From positions 1,860,001-1,924,000 of the forward strand of contig NZ_JACCFQ010000001.1 in the NCBI RefSeq assembly GCF_013410215.1: 64,000 nt of DNA, written 5' to 3'. The position numbers and the translations under genes are program-made. Position 1 is the stretch's first letter. Each line of letters starts with the position of its first letter. Below, piece by piece: positions 33,585-42,740 of this stretch. The notes beneath the pieces were generated by a model. That model worked only from the letters and a program-made list of their open reading frames with translations. It made no database searches and had not been told where the DNA came from. The DNA comes from Nesterenkonia sandarakina (GTDB lineage Bacteria > Actinomycetota > Actinomycetes > Actinomycetales > Micrococcaceae).

Positions 33585-33738
33585 GAAGAGTATGGGCCTT
33601 TCGAGGGGCGGGATGGTCGCGGGGTGCACCGCTACTCTATTGCGGCAGTCGGCCGTCAGGGGCCCGTTCGCCGCGCAATCCGAGCTCGCCGCCGCCTGAG
33701 GATCGGGGTCCCAGCAGCTCCGTCGCTAGGCTGGCCGC

Positions 33739-34719
33739 ATGTACACGTCTCAACCGCCTGATGAGACCGGCCTGCTGACCCTGAACGACGGGCAGTGCCT
33801 CTATTGGCAGGAATCGGGCTCCCGGACCGGGATCCCGCTGCTATACCTGCACGGCGGACCCGGCGCGGGCTTAGGCGGTCGTGGTTACGTGACCAAGGCG
33901 GATCCCCAGCGATTCCGGATCATCGGTCTCGATCAGCGTGGCTGCGGCAGGTCGGTGCCGCTCGCGCTCGATCCAGCGCATGACCTCGATGCCAACACCA
34001 CCCCTCGGCTGATCGCGGACCTCGAGCAGCTGCGCGAGCATCTGGGCATCGAGCGGTGGGTGATCAACGGCGTCTCCTGGGGTTCCACGCTGGCGATCGC
34101 CTACGCCCAGGAGCACCCGGATCGGGTCCACGGAGTGGTCGCGATGGCGGTCACCACCACCTCGCGGTGGGAGGTCGACTGGATCACCGAGACGGTCGGC
34201 GCGCTCTACCCCGAGGAGTGGGAGCGCTTCGCCCGGCACGCTGAGCAGGCGGGGACGGGGCATCGACGCGGTGTGGCCCGTCTGGTCGAGACCTACCGGC
34301 AGCTGATGCGTGACTGCGACGAGGAGGTGCGGGACGCAGCCTCGCAGGCCTGGGCGCGCTGGGAAGACGCCCACATCGGCCCTGGCGCCGGCGGATTCCA
34401 GCGAGACCCACGCTGGGCGGACCCTGAGTTCCGCCAGACCTTCGTCACCCTGGTCACGCATTACTGGTCCAACGACGGGTTCTGTGACCCGCCGCTGCTG
34501 GACCGCATGGAACGCCTCGCCGGGATCCCGGCAGTGCTCATCCACGGACGGCGCGACGTCAGCGGACCGTTGCGCACCGCCTGGGAGCTGCACCGATCGT
34601 GGCCGGGAAGCCGCCTGGTGATCGAGGAGGATGAAGGACACGGCGGTCCTGCCATGGTCGCCGCCTGGCGTGAAGCCAATGATGAGATGGCCGCACGCAT
34701 CGCCGGTGAACCGAGATGA
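33739..34719 (+). CDS. pip: Proline iminopeptidase (alpha/beta hydrolase, S33)
   Basis: Releases N-terminal proline from peptides. Family motifs are present: HGGPG at 38-42 (oxyanion hole), DQRGCGRS, the nucleophile elbow GVSWGS, the catalytic Asp in HGRRDVSGP and His in DEGHGG. The 326-residue length matches the cytosolic monomeric type. The start at 33739 lies a short distance after a TAGGCT-like -10 sequence, so the mRNA may be nearly leaderless. Confidence 0.93.
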   Translation: MYTSQPPDETGLLTLNDGQCLYWQESGSRTGIPLLYLHGGPGAGLGGRGYVTKADPQRFRIIGLDQRGCGRSVPLALDPAHDLDANTTPRLIADLEQLREHLGIERWVINGVSWGSTLAIAYAQEHPDRVHGVVAMAVTTTSRWEVDWITETVGALYPEEWERFARHAEQAGTGHRRGVARLVETYRQLMRDCDEEVRDAASQAWARWEDAHIGPGAGGFQRDPRWADPEFRQTFVTLVTHYWSNDGFCDPPLLDRMERLAGIPAVLIHGRRDVSGPLRTAWELHRSWPGSRLVIEEDEGHGGPAMVAAWREANDEMAARIAGEPR

Positions 34720-34741
34720 TCCAGCGGGTGACCACCGAGAC

Positions 34742-35191
34742 TCAGCTCGGGCGCAGGTGCCCTTCGAGCACATCCAGCGCGCTGTCCCAGCCGTCGTAGA
34801 TGCCGTCGTCCCCCTTCGCGCCCTGGGCTCCGCGCAGTTCCAGGGTCAGCTCTGTGCCGCCCTCGGTGGGGGTCAGAGTCACTGAGATCAGGGGAGATCC
34901 CTGGGGATCACTGCCCGGGTCGTCCCAGGTGAAGACCAGGCGCTCGAAGGGTGCGACCTCGCGATAGACGCCGCCGGTGACGTACTCGGCGCCATCCGCC
35001 TCATTGACCATCGTGTAGGTGTAGTGACCGCCCACGCGGACATCCATGGAGACCGAATCGCGCGGCGTGGAAAGTCCTTCGGGGTGGAACCACTGGGCGG
35101 CTTCATCGGGGTTCGTCCACGCGGACCAGATCTGCTCCGGGGTGGCCGGCAGCGTCCTGACCAGGGTGAATCCTGTGGTGGTGTCAGTCAT
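34742..35191 (-). CDS. SRPBCC/AHSA1 domain protein
   Basis: A 149-residue START-like domain protein (RTLPATPEQIWSAWTNPDEAAQWF, then VGGHYTYTMV and WDSALDVLEGHL). AHSA1 proteins of this kind are typically encoded next to an ArsR regulator, as here, and may bind hydrophobic ligands. It overlaps the ArsR gene by eight bases. ATG 35191 is the true start; the longer open frame is antisense noise. Confidence 0.9.
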   Translation of the reverse strand: MTDTTTGFTLVRTLPATPEQIWSAWTNPDEAAQWFHPEGLSTPRDSVSMDVRVGGHYTYTMVNEADGAEYVTGGVYREVAPFERLVFTWDDPGSDPQGSPLISVTLTPTEGGTELTLELRGAQGAKGDDGIYDGWDSALDVLEGHLRPS

Positions 35192-35609
35192 GGTTCTTTG
35201 CCTTCCTGTGAGAAGTCCTCCGGGGCGGGGGACCGGGTGGGGTGTCGGATCGGGTATTTGCTGCGGCGTTGAGTGCGGTCCCCGGTGGGTGTGCCGAGCC
35301 GAGGTGGTCCTCGAGTCGATCCAGCCGGTCGTTCCACTCCGCGCGCTGCTTCTCGATCCACCGGGCCGCCTCATCCAGTGATGCTGGGGTGACCGCACAG
35401 TCGATCCACTGTCCGCGGCGATTCCGGCGCACCAGCTCGGCCCGTTCCAGCACCGAGAGGTGCTGAGAGACGGCGGCGCGGCTCATCGGGTAGTGCTTCG
35501 CGAGATCACTCACGGTGAGCGGCCGGCGTCGCAGTCTGTTCAGGATGTCCCGGCGCGTGGGGTCGGCCAGAGCGCTGAAGGTGACGCTTAGTGGATCCTT
35601 GGGTGGCAA
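35184..35609 (-). CDS. ArsR family transcriptional regulator
   Basis: A winged-helix repressor of 141 residues (TFSALADPTRRDILNRL, then YPMSRAAVSQHLSVLERAELV). There is no ATG at the front. TTG 35609 is preferred over TTG 35621 because GGAGG lies five bases before it and the protein then begins at the conserved helix. The C-terminal 45 residues are a Pro/Arg-rich tail. It is co-translated with the AHSA1 gene, and a palindrome just upstream is the likely autoregulatory site. Confidence 0.88.
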   Translation of the reverse strand: MPPKDPLSVTFSALADPTRRDILNRLRRRPLTVSDLAKHYPMSRAAVSQHLSVLERAELVRRNRRGQWIDCAVTPASLDEAARWIEKQRAEWNDRLDRLEDHLGSAHPPGTALNAAANTRSDTPPGPPPRRTSHRKAKNHD

Positions 35610-35624
35610 GAGCACCTCCAATGC

Positions 35625-35640
35625 GTAAGTAGTTGCTTAC
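35625..35640. promoter_or_regulatory. Candidate ArsR operator
   Basis: GTAAGTAGTTGCTTAC has perfect 5-bp outer arms (GTAAG/CTTAC) and lies 15 bases upstream of the ArsR start, where binding would block transcription of the arsR-AHSA1 pair. Confidence 0.55.
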
Positions 35641-35766
35641 ACGTTAGGGTGCGGCATTCCTGCGGTCAATGGTTCGACGCCCGATCTCGGCGGTGACAGT
35701 GAGGCGCTCTCACCGGGTTCAGGGCCTGGATCTCACCGGGCCACCGGGCCCTGCACCCGTGGTGGT

Positions 35767-35943
35767 GTGACCGGGGCCGATCGGCCCGAGGTGATCGTGA
35801 TGTACCTGGCCACCAGCGGGTTCGCCTGGGAGCTGGAAGAAGGCGAGGAGGTGCGGGAGGCCCTGCGCCGTCTGGCCGAGCAGTTCTCAGCGGCGGCGGA
35901 AGGGGAGACCGCGGCAGGTGGGGGAGCTGTGGCAGACGGCTGA
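35767..35943 (+). CDS. Possible short ORF (58 residues) in a 380-bp intergenic region
   Basis: GTG at 35767 opens a frame reading VTGADRPEVIVMYLATSG, then an acidic helix (ELEEGEEVREALRRLAEQF) and a Gly/Ala tail before TGA at 35941. Codon composition looks coding-like, but there is no ribosome binding site and no recognisable family. The rest of the 35641-35993 interval shows no other feature. Treat as tentative. Confidence 0.25.
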   Translation: MTGADRPEVIVMYLATSGFAWELEEGEEVREALRRLAEQFSAAAEGETAAGGGAVADG

Positions 35944-35993
35944 GCTCCAGCAGATGGGTGAGCTCCGGCAGGCAGGCGAGCGGCGGCGTCGTC

Positions 35994-36626
35994 CTAGGGT
36001 GTGATGCCGCGCGGGTGATCCGCCCAGGGGGCCCGGGGCTCGCGGAGTTTTCCGGCGCCGGTGCGCACAGCGTGCAGGGCCAGAATCCCGGTCACCGCGC
36101 TGGGGTTGTGGATCTGCCCGGCGAGCACGGCCTGGACCGCCTCGGGGAGCGGGAGCCAGGTCTTCTCGATCTCAGCCTCCTCGCCTTCGCGTGCGTGTTG
36201 GTCGGCCTCAGGCGTCTCGGTGATCCCGGAGGCGAGGTAGATCCGGATGGCTTCATTCGAGGCGCCCGGGCTGGTGTGAAAATCCGCCAGCGTGTGCCAG
36301 GTGTCGGCGCTGATATCGGCCTCCTCGTGCAGCTCCCGCGCGGCGGCGTCGAGCATCGGCTCGCCCTCGGCGTCGAGCAGTCCGGCGGGGATCTCCCACA
36401 TGTTCTGTCGCAGCGGGTGCCGGTACTGCCGGATCAGCAGGACCCGGTCCTGCTCGTCCACCGCAAGAACGGCCACGGCGCTCAGGTGTTTGAGAAACGC
36501 CCGGGTCAGGGTCTCGCCGGCCGCACCGAAACGGAAGGTCTCCTGGACCAGTTCATAGATCGGCGTGGTCTGCAGCGTCTTGGCTTCGAGGAGGGGGTGC
36601 TCGGCGGGGGAGTCATGGACGGCCAT
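35994..36626 (-). CDS. Nudix hydrolase, ADP-ribose pyrophosphatase-like
   Basis: Hydrolyses a nucleoside diphosphate linked to another group, most likely ADP-ribose. The Nudix box is complete, running from GLLDAEGEP to RELHEEADI, with the preceding AVLAVDEQDRVLLIRQYRHP and IPAG typical of NudF-type ADP-ribose pyrophosphatases. 210 residues, standard length. It is divergent from the poxB-like gene. Confidence 0.92.
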   Translation of the reverse strand: MAVHDSPAEHPLLEAKTLQTTPIYELVQETFRFGAAGETLTRAFLKHLSAVAVLAVDEQDRVLLIRQYRHPLRQNMWEIPAGLLDAEGEPMLDAAARELHEEADISADTWHTLADFHTSPGASNEAIRIYLASGITETPEADQHAREGEEAEIEKTWLPLPEAVQAVLAGQIHNPSAVTGILALHAVRTGAGKLREPRAPWADHPRGITP

Positions 36627-36785
36627 GGGTTCAGCCTACGTGGGGTGCTTCGCGGCGGGCTGGAACCGGCGTCGTCGTCGACCGCGTGACCTGTCCCATA
36701 GGCGAAGCGGGCCTGGCGTCCTAGACTGCGGAGATACGCGCCGTGGCCTGCGAGCAGGTGGCGGTGACCCCTTCGGAAGGACGCC

Positions 36786-38501
36786 ATGCCGACAGTCGCA
36801 CGGAACATCGTTGACACCTTGCACGCCAGCGGAGTCGAGCGGATCTACGGGATCTCCGGAGATTCGCTCAACGGTCTCACCGATGCGCTGCGCGCGGCGG
36901 GGACCATCGAGTGGGTGCCGACCCGGCATGAAGAGGCCGCCGCCTTCGCCGCGAGTGCGGAGTCCCAGGTCACCGGGGAGCTCGCGGTCTGCGCCGGGAG
37001 CTGCGGTCCAGGGAATCTGCACCTGATCAACGGGCTCTTCGACGCCCAGCGCTCGCGCACTCCGGTGCTGGCGATCGCCGCGCACATCCCCAGCGAGGAG
37101 ATCGGGTCCACCTACTTCCAGGAGACCCATCCGCAGGAGCTGTTCCGGGAATGCAGCGTCTATGTGGAACACGTCGCCCACGCGGATCAGATGCCACGGC
37201 TGCTGCGCATCGCCATGCGCGAGGCCATCGAGAAGCGCGGCGTCGCGGTGCTGGTGGTCCCGGGGGATGTGGCGCTCGCCGACATCAGTGCCGAGGTCGA
37301 GACGATCAGCCCTATGCACTCGCGCGTGATTCCGTCCGAGTCGGACCTGGAGCGTGCCGCCGAGGCGCTGAACACCTGCGACCGGGTGACCATCCTCGCC
37401 GGTGCCGGCGTCGCCGGGGCGCACCCGGAGATGCTCGCGATCGCCGAACGGCTGCAGGCTCCGATCGTGCACGCGCTGCGCGGGAAGGAGCACGTGGAGT
37501 GGGAGAACCCCTACGACGTCGGGATGACCGGTCTGCTCGGCTTCTCCTCCGGGTACCGGGCGATGGCGACCTGCGAGACGCTGCTGGTGCTCGGCTCAGA
37601 CCTGCCCTACCAGCAGTTCTATCCGGAGGACGCGAAGGTGGTGCAGGTGGACATCCGCGGCTCGCAGATCGGTCGGCGCACCCCGGTCGACGTCGGACTG
37701 GTCGGTTCGGTGAAGGACACCGTGCAGGCGCTGCTGCCGATGCTCGATGCGCACACGGACTCCAGCCACCTTGAGGGGGCGACCAAGCACTACGCCAAGA
37801 CGCGCAAGGATCTCGACGCGCTGGCCACCCCGTCCAAGCGGACCATCCACCCGCAGTACCTGACCAAGCTGATCAATGACGCCGCCGACGACGACGCCAT
37901 CTTCCTGCCCGACGTCGGTTCACCCGTGGTCTGGGCCTGCCGCTATCTGACGATGAACGGCCGACGCCGGCTGCTCGGCTCCTTCAGCCACGGCTCCATG
38001 GCCAACGCGATCTCGCAGGGGATCGGTGCGCAGATGGCTGAGCCGGAGAAGCAGGTCATCGCGCTCGCCGGCGATGGCGGGCTGGCGATGCTGATGGGGG
38101 AGCTGCTGACGATCACGCAGAATGAGCTGCCGGTGAAGACCGTGGTCTATAACAACTCGTCGCTGAACTTCGTGGAGGTCGAGATGAAGGCTGCCGGCAT
38201 CGTCAACTACGGGACCGACCTGAAGAATCCCAACTTCGCGAAGGTGGCCGAGGCGATGGATATCAAGGGGATTCGGGTCGAAGAATCTGAAGATCTTCCT
38301 GCGGCGGTGGAAGAGTTCCTCGCGCACGATGGCCCCGCTCTTCTGGACGTGGTCACCGAGCGTCAAGAGCTCTCGATGCCGCCGAACATCACCGCTGAGC
38401 AGGCAAAAGGCTTCACCCTCTATGCGGTGCGCACTGTGCTCAGTGGGCGCGGCGACGAGCTGGTCGACCTGGCGAAGACGAATTTCCGCCAGCTCTTCTG
38501 A
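36786..38501 (+). CDS. poxB: Thiamine diphosphate-dependent pyruvate dehydrogenase (quinone)/pyruvate oxidase
   Basis: A 571-residue ThDP enzyme with three domains: PYR (IYGISGDSLNGL and the catalytic Glu in RHEEAAAFAA), a central FAD/ADP-binding domain (ILAGAGVAGAHPE) and a PP domain with the ThDP motif LAGDGGLAMLMGE followed by NN. The C-terminal segment carries the basic and amphipathic features of a peripheral membrane enzyme. It would decarboxylate pyruvate to acetate and CO2, passing electrons to quinone. AAGGAC precedes ATG 36786, and a strong terminator follows the stop. Confidence 0.9.
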   Translation: MPTVARNIVDTLHASGVERIYGISGDSLNGLTDALRAAGTIEWVPTRHEEAAAFAASAESQVTGELAVCAGSCGPGNLHLINGLFDAQRSRTPVLAIAAHIPSEEIGSTYFQETHPQELFRECSVYVEHVAHADQMPRLLRIAMREAIEKRGVAVLVVPGDVALADISAEVETISPMHSRVIPSESDLERAAEALNTCDRVTILAGAGVAGAHPEMLAIAERLQAPIVHALRGKEHVEWENPYDVGMTGLLGFSSGYRAMATCETLLVLGSDLPYQQFYPEDAKVVQVDIRGSQIGRRTPVDVGLVGSVKDTVQALLPMLDAHTDSSHLEGATKHYAKTRKDLDALATPSKRTIHPQYLTKLINDAADDDAIFLPDVGSPVVWACRYLTMNGRRRLLGSFSHGSMANAISQGIGAQMAEPEKQVIALAGDGGLAMLMGELLTITQNELPVKTVVYNNSSLNFVEVEMKAAGIVNYGTDLKNPNFAKVAEAMDIKGIRVEESEDLPAAVEEFLAHDGPALLDVVTERQELSMPPNITAEQAKGFTLYAVRTVLSGRGDELVDLAKTNFRQLF

Positions 38502-38514
38502 CCTGAGCTCCTCC

Positions 38515-38557
38515 ACAGAACTGCCCCGGCCCCTTTTGCGCCGGGGCAGTTCTGTTT
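38515..38557 (+). terminator. Intrinsic terminator after poxB
   Basis: Sixteen-base arms (38515-38530 and 38540-38555) pair perfectly around a nine-base loop, and the sequence ends in TTT. Confidence 0.9.
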
Positions 38558-38602
38558 AGTCTGTTGCACCAGAAGCAGTGACGGAGTGAACGGAACAGGT
38601 TC

Positions 38603-39304
38603 ATGAACACTTCAGCGGGTCGGGTCGGTGCGGTGGGTCTTGCGGTGATTCTCAGCTTTGCTCTGAGCTCCTGCGGGGGTGAGGATGCGGGGGATGAGCC
38701 GGACGGGGCGGCTGGTGAGCCGAGTCCTGCGGAGTCTTCTGCGGCGGCTGGCGCGTCGGAACCCTCAGAGTCAAGCGGAGATGACGGTGGTGATCCGAGT
38801 GCTGAATCCTCGCCGACGCCGGTCGCTGCATCCTCGGAGGGGCCAGCGCAGAACTGGCCCGAGCCTGAGGTTCCGGATGAGATCTATGAAGAGACTCAAG
38901 AGGGCGCGCTGGCTGCGCTGGAGTATTGGTTTGAGGCGGACTTGTACATGCAACTCACGGGAGATTCTGCTGCGTTCGAGAGCTCGTCAGACTCGGACTG
39001 TGAGATATGCGCTGCACGAATTGGGCAGTTTCAGCAACTCTACGACGTCGATGAAGGGTGGCATGTCACCGAGGGAGCGTCGATTGAAGACCCGGTAGCA
39101 AGCAGTGTGTCGCAAGAAAACGAAGTATCGATCATCTTCACGATTCGTGAGGGCGAACTGCTCGAGTTCGATGCCGATGGTGAGCTCAGAGTCGAGGGCG
39201 CGGAGGAGTCTTTGGCGGGCCTCGAGGCATTGCTGCAATTCCAGGCCGATCGCTGGCAAGTCCTTGAGTTGTACTTTCCGGACGAAGTCGGAGCAGAGAG
39301 CTAA
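38603..39304 (+). CDS. DUF6318-type secreted lipoprotein
   Basis: A 233-residue lipoprotein with lipobox ALSSC (Cys24), an Asp/Glu/Ser/Pro-rich flexible linker (25-85) and a C-terminal domain opening WPEPEVPDEIYEETQEG and containing YWFEADLYMQLTGD and DCEIC. This is the pattern of the DUF6318 family, found in multiple copies in Micrococcaceae. The fold resembles small extracellular scaffold domains; function unknown. It is linked to the next gene by a TAATG overlap. GC content is lower than in neighbouring housekeeping genes. Confidence 0.82.
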   Translation: MNTSAGRVGAVGLAVILSFALSSCGGEDAGDEPDGAAGEPSPAESSAAAGASEPSESSGDDGGDPSAESSPTPVAASSEGPAQNWPEPEVPDEIYEETQEGALAALEYWFEADLYMQLTGDSAAFESSSDSDCEICAARIGQFQQLYDVDEGWHVTEGASIEDPVASSVSQENEVSIIFTIREGELLEFDADGELRVEGAEESLAGLEALLQFQADRWQVLELYFPDEVGAES

Positions 39305-40392
39305 TGCGAATCCTTGGCCGGGCTGCGCGGAGCCTGGGACTCATGTTCGTGCTGTGTGCATACTCCCTGATCCTCCTCACTCCTGAACCGGGTCACGGTT
39401 CACCATCGAGCGGTCAGTTGTGCAATACCTCTGCTCGTTGGACTGCTCCGGGCGAGGCACGGGCGAACATAAGCACTTGTCCTGTCCGAGGTGCACCGGA
39501 GAGAGCGCAACGAACGGATCGAAATCAAACTCCGGAGCGCCGCTCAGACGCTGGAGAGGCAACGGAGCCCCGGACTCGATCACGCCCCCCGTTGCCACCT
39601 GTGTATTGCTCCGAAGAGCGAGCCGTCGGACGGGAAGACTGCCGTGAGGTCTTGCTCGAGCAGTGTGATTCCCGGGATATGGAAGTCGTAAGTCCCGTCG
39701 ATACAGGCGAATTCTCAGGGTTCATTTGTGCCCCAGCTGCTGAAGCGGTGGAAATTGAAGAAGTAGAGCAAGAAGAACAAGTGGACGTCATGGCCCTCCT
39801 TCCCGGTGCCGTGGAAGAAGCTTTCGCCACCCTCCCGATCGTCGGAGGATCCGTCGAGTTCGAACCCGACCTGCTCGGTTTCGGATATCGAGGCCGCCAT
39901 ACGCATATGTTTGCGGACGTCCAGACGCAGACCCTGAACGAGAACCTGCTCGGCATCCCCGTCGAGATCCGGGTCAATCCGCAGAGCTTCTTGTGGGACT
40001 ACGGTGACGGCGCCAGTCGGGTGACCTACGATCCAGGCGAACCGATGCCGGACAGCTGGCAGGGCGAAACCGTCGTCAAGACCGACCAAGAGACACCCAC
40101 CAGCCACGTCTACACCGAGACCGGGCGATTCCCGGTCAGTCTGGCCACCACGTTTGTGGGCGAATACCGGGTCGGCGGCGGTCCCTGGATCGTCATCCCC
40201 GGCTCCGTCGACGTTCAAGCCTCACCGGGTGAGGCGGATATCTGGCGCGTCGCCGCCCGCAACGTCTCCGGATCTTGCCGCGACACCGTCGACTGGGGCT
40301 GCAACGGACCGGTGACCCTCGAACCCGGAGATACCCCGCCCAAGATCTTCGCCGACCAGTACGACGCTGACGGCAACTGGCTGGGGAACTGA
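39304..40392 (+). CDS. Secreted PKD-domain protein
   Basis: A 362-residue protein with an N-terminal signal/hydrophobic segment (about 8-27), a Cys-containing low-complexity region and a C-terminal PKD-like Ig fold (FLWDYGDGASRV, then SHVYTETGRFPVSLATTF). It starts at the last base of the lipoprotein stop (TAATG), so the two are translated as a pair and are likely exported together. PKD domains mediate surface adhesion or protein contact; the partner is probably the lipoprotein. Function unknown. Confidence 0.82.
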   Translation: MRILGRAARSLGLMFVLCAYSLILLTPEPGHGSPSSGQLCNTSARWTAPGEARANISTCPVRGAPERAQRTDRNQTPERRSDAGEATEPRTRSRPPLPPVYCSEERAVGREDCREVLLEQCDSRDMEVVSPVDTGEFSGFICAPAAEAVEIEEVEQEEQVDVMALLPGAVEEAFATLPIVGGSVEFEPDLLGFGYRGRHTHMFADVQTQTLNENLLGIPVEIRVNPQSFLWDYGDGASRVTYDPGEPMPDSWQGETVVKTDQETPTSHVYTETGRFPVSLATTFVGEYRVGGGPWIVIPGSVDVQASPGEADIWRVAARNVSGSCRDTVDWGCNGPVTLEPGDTPPKIFADQYDADGNWLGN

Positions 40393-40431
40393 ACCCACGC
40401 ATCGCGCCGCACCACAGTATGAGGCGAGCGG

Positions 40432-40520
40432 GCGCCGTCGTCGTCCGTTCCCAGCCGCCCATCCCAGTCAGTTGAGTTCTCCGGCCCAAATGTCGGCACC
40501 GGAGAACTCAACTGCCCAGG
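40432..40520. repeat. Hairpin repeat, copy A (REP-like)
   Basis: A perfect 16-bp inverted repeat (40469-40484 and 40499-40514; arm CAGTTGAGTTCTCCGG) around a 14-base loop, preceded by GCGCCGTCGTCGT at 40432. A closely similar element is at 43265-43350. Copy A lies between the PKD-protein and ctlX stops and could also terminate both. No T-tract. Confidence 0.85.
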
Positions 40521-40526
40521 AAGGGG

Positions 40527-41567
40527 TTAGCGGCGGGGGAGGTGATTCCCGGCGATCATGCAGCGCACCGAGCCGCCGGCGGCCTCCAGCGTGGAGACAT
40601 CCACGGGCACCAGGGTGCAGTGCGCGGAGATGGCGTCGCGCTGGACATCGGTCAGGCTCGCTTCAGCCGTGGTGGAGAGCACCAGGCAGCGGCCTGAGCT
40701 CCCCGCCAGCTCCAGGCAGTTCCCGGCAAAGCGTCCCACCTGGGATTCGCTGAGCTCCACCACGGTTCTGCCCGATCCACGCAGCACGCCGAGCACGTGC
40801 TCGCGCTGGGAGCGGTCACGGATCATCTCGGAGCTGATCAGCGCGACGTCGGTGCCCACGGACATCATCACGTTGGTGTGATAGACCGGCACACCGTCGC
40901 CGTCGGTGGCGTCGAAGAGCACCGGGGTGTAGCCGAAGTCGGCGCAGAACTCCGTGAACAGCGCCGGAGAGAGACGACGCGAGCGGCAGGCATAGGCCAG
41001 CCGGGCGCGGTGGTCCAGGACCATCGACCCGGTCCCCTCCAGGTACTCCCCGAAACGCTCCGCGGAGGAGTAGTCCACCACGCGGCGGACCCGGCAGGTC
41101 TCCTGCAGGTGCGCCAGAATGTCCTCACGCCGCTCGGCACGGCGGTTCTTCGCATACATCGGGTACAGCGTGACCGTGCCGTCAGGGTGCGTGCTGAACC
41201 AGTTGTTCGGAAAGACGCTGTCGGGGGTCTCCGCGGAGGGATCATCGAAGATGTCGACTCCGATGCCCAGGCCCTCCAGGGTCCGTCCCAGCCTGGTGAC
41301 CTCGGCGTAGGCGGCCGCGGCGATCTGGCGGGCAGACTCGCGAGCCGCCGAAGGCAGGAGCACATCAAGGATCCGCTGCTGGAAGCTGTTGTCCGCCGCG
41401 GTCTCGGGGTTCGGGGTGAACTGGTGTGGTCGCACCAGCACCACCCGGGAGGGCGACTGCTCGGTCAGCTGATCCGGGGACACAAGATCCTCCGCAGCCG
41501 CGACCCTCGCCGCGCCGTCGTTGCCCAGCGAGAACCGCCTCGCAGGTGTCGTGAGCACCTCAGTCAT
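40527..41567 (-). CDS. ctlX: Citrulline hydrolase-like protein (CtlX, amidinotransferase fold)
   Basis: A 346-residue member of the guanidino-group-modifying superfamily related to arginine deiminase. It shows the CtlX pattern: VVLVRPHQFTPNPETAADN near the N-terminus, the FPNNWFSTH motif, an EGTGSMVLDH segment and a C-terminal active-site Cys in GGSVRCMIAGNHLP. CtlX hydrolyses citrulline to ornithine, CO2 and ammonia. The adjacent ornithine cyclodeaminase (6-bp gap, same strand) would then form proline, which supports the assignment. Confidence 0.85.
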   Translation of the reverse strand: MTEVLTTPARRFSLGNDGAARVAAAEDLVSPDQLTEQSPSRVVLVRPHQFTPNPETAADNSFQQRILDVLLPSAARESARQIAAAAYAEVTRLGRTLEGLGIGVDIFDDPSAETPDSVFPNNWFSTHPDGTVTLYPMYAKNRRAERREDILAHLQETCRVRRVVDYSSAERFGEYLEGTGSMVLDHRARLAYACRSRRLSPALFTEFCADFGYTPVLFDATDGDGVPVYHTNVMMSVGTDVALISSEMIRDRSQREHVLGVLRGSGRTVVELSESQVGRFAGNCLELAGSSGRCLVLSTTAEASLTDVQRDAISAHCTLVPVDVSTLEAAGGSVRCMIAGNHLPRR

Positions 41568-41573
41568 CGAGGA

Positions 41574-42602
41574 TCACCCCACCGGCTTCATCGAGCTGAC
41601 AAGGGAGAACAGATCCTTCGGGTCCTCGGGGTCGGCCACCAGGTCCAGCGAGGTCTGCAGGTCGGTGCCTGCAGTGGCGTCGCGGACGAAGCGCAGCGCG
41701 GAAAGATCAGCGATCGCGAAGCCCACCGAGTCGAAGATCGTGATCTCCTCGGCGGACCGCCGACCGGACTCTGCACCGGTGAGCACCTTCCAGAACTCGA
41801 CCACGGGGAAGTCGGGCTCCATCTGCTGGATCTCCCCCTCGATCCGGGTCTGCTCCGGGTACTCCACGAAGACCCGGCCGCGGCGCAGGATCTCAGCGTC
41901 GAGCTCGGTCTTGCCCGGGCAGTCCCCGCCCACGGCGTTGATGTGTACCCCGGGGGTGATCTGCGCGGAGCTCAGAATGGTGTTCTGCGCCTTGTCCGCA
42001 GTGCAGGTGGTGATGATGTCCGCCCCGGCCACTGCCTCATCGGTGGAGGAGGCCAGGGTGACCCGGAAGCCCAGCGGCTCCAGGTTCCGGCGCAGCTTCT
42101 CCAGCGCCGCCGGATCCACGTCGAAGACCTGCAGGTCCTCGATGCCCAGGGCGGAGCGGATCGCCAGCGCCTGGAACTCCGCCTGGGACCCCGCGCCGAT
42201 CAGCGCCATCCGCTGCGATTCCGGACGGGCGAGCGCCTTCGCGGTCATCGCCGAGGTCGCGGCGGTGCGCAGCGCGGTGAGCAGGGTCATCTCGGCCAGG
42301 AACGTCGGGTAGCCGTTGTCGACATCGGCGAGCATCCCGAAGGCGGTGACGGTCTGGAACCCCCGGGAGGGGTTCAGCGGGTGCCCGTTGACGTACTTGA
42401 ACGCGTAGGTCTCCAGATCGGAGGTCGGCATCAGCTCGATCACGCCGAAGGGCGTGTGGCTGGCGATGCGCGGGATCTTGTCGAAGCTCTCCCAGCGGCG
42501 GAAGTCATCCTCCAGGTAGGCGATCATCCCGGTCATCAGGGGCTCCACGCCCTCACGCTGGATCCAGCGGGCCATGTTGCCGACGTCGACGAACTGCGTC
42601 AT
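41574..42602 (-). CDS. ocd: Ornithine cyclodeaminase
   Basis: Converts L-ornithine to L-proline and ammonia with tightly bound NAD. The 342-residue protein shows the mu-crystallin/OCD fold: the Rossmann motif ALIGAGSQAEFQA, and GVHINAVGGDCPGKTELD with the conserved Asp. ATG 42602 (MTQFVDVG) is chosen because AAGGAG sits seven bases upstream; the frame also opens at 42617. With ctlX it forms a citrulline-to-proline route controlled by the divergent Lrp-type regulator. Confidence 0.93.
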   Translation of the reverse strand: MTQFVDVGNMARWIQREGVEPLMTGMIAYLEDDFRRWESFDKIPRIASHTPFGVIELMPTSDLETYAFKYVNGHPLNPSRGFQTVTAFGMLADVDNGYPTFLAEMTLLTALRTAATSAMTAKALARPESQRMALIGAGSQAEFQALAIRSALGIEDLQVFDVDPAALEKLRRNLEPLGFRVTLASSTDEAVAGADIITTCTADKAQNTILSSAQITPGVHINAVGGDCPGKTELDAEILRRGRVFVEYPEQTRIEGEIQQMEPDFPVVEFWKVLTGAESGRRSAEEITIFDSVGFAIADLSALRFVRDATAGTDLQTSLDLVADPEDPKDLFSLVSSMKPVG

Positions 42603-42740
42603 GAGGAACTCCTTCAAAGGTGGTGCGGGAAACGTGTCAGGTTGATGCCGCTCAGCCTAGAGATCTCGATGTGTACATGTAAGAGCCATTCTGCTGAATT
42701 TCGGGGCACTCAGGTGGCGGTCTGGCAAGGTGGAGTTAGC

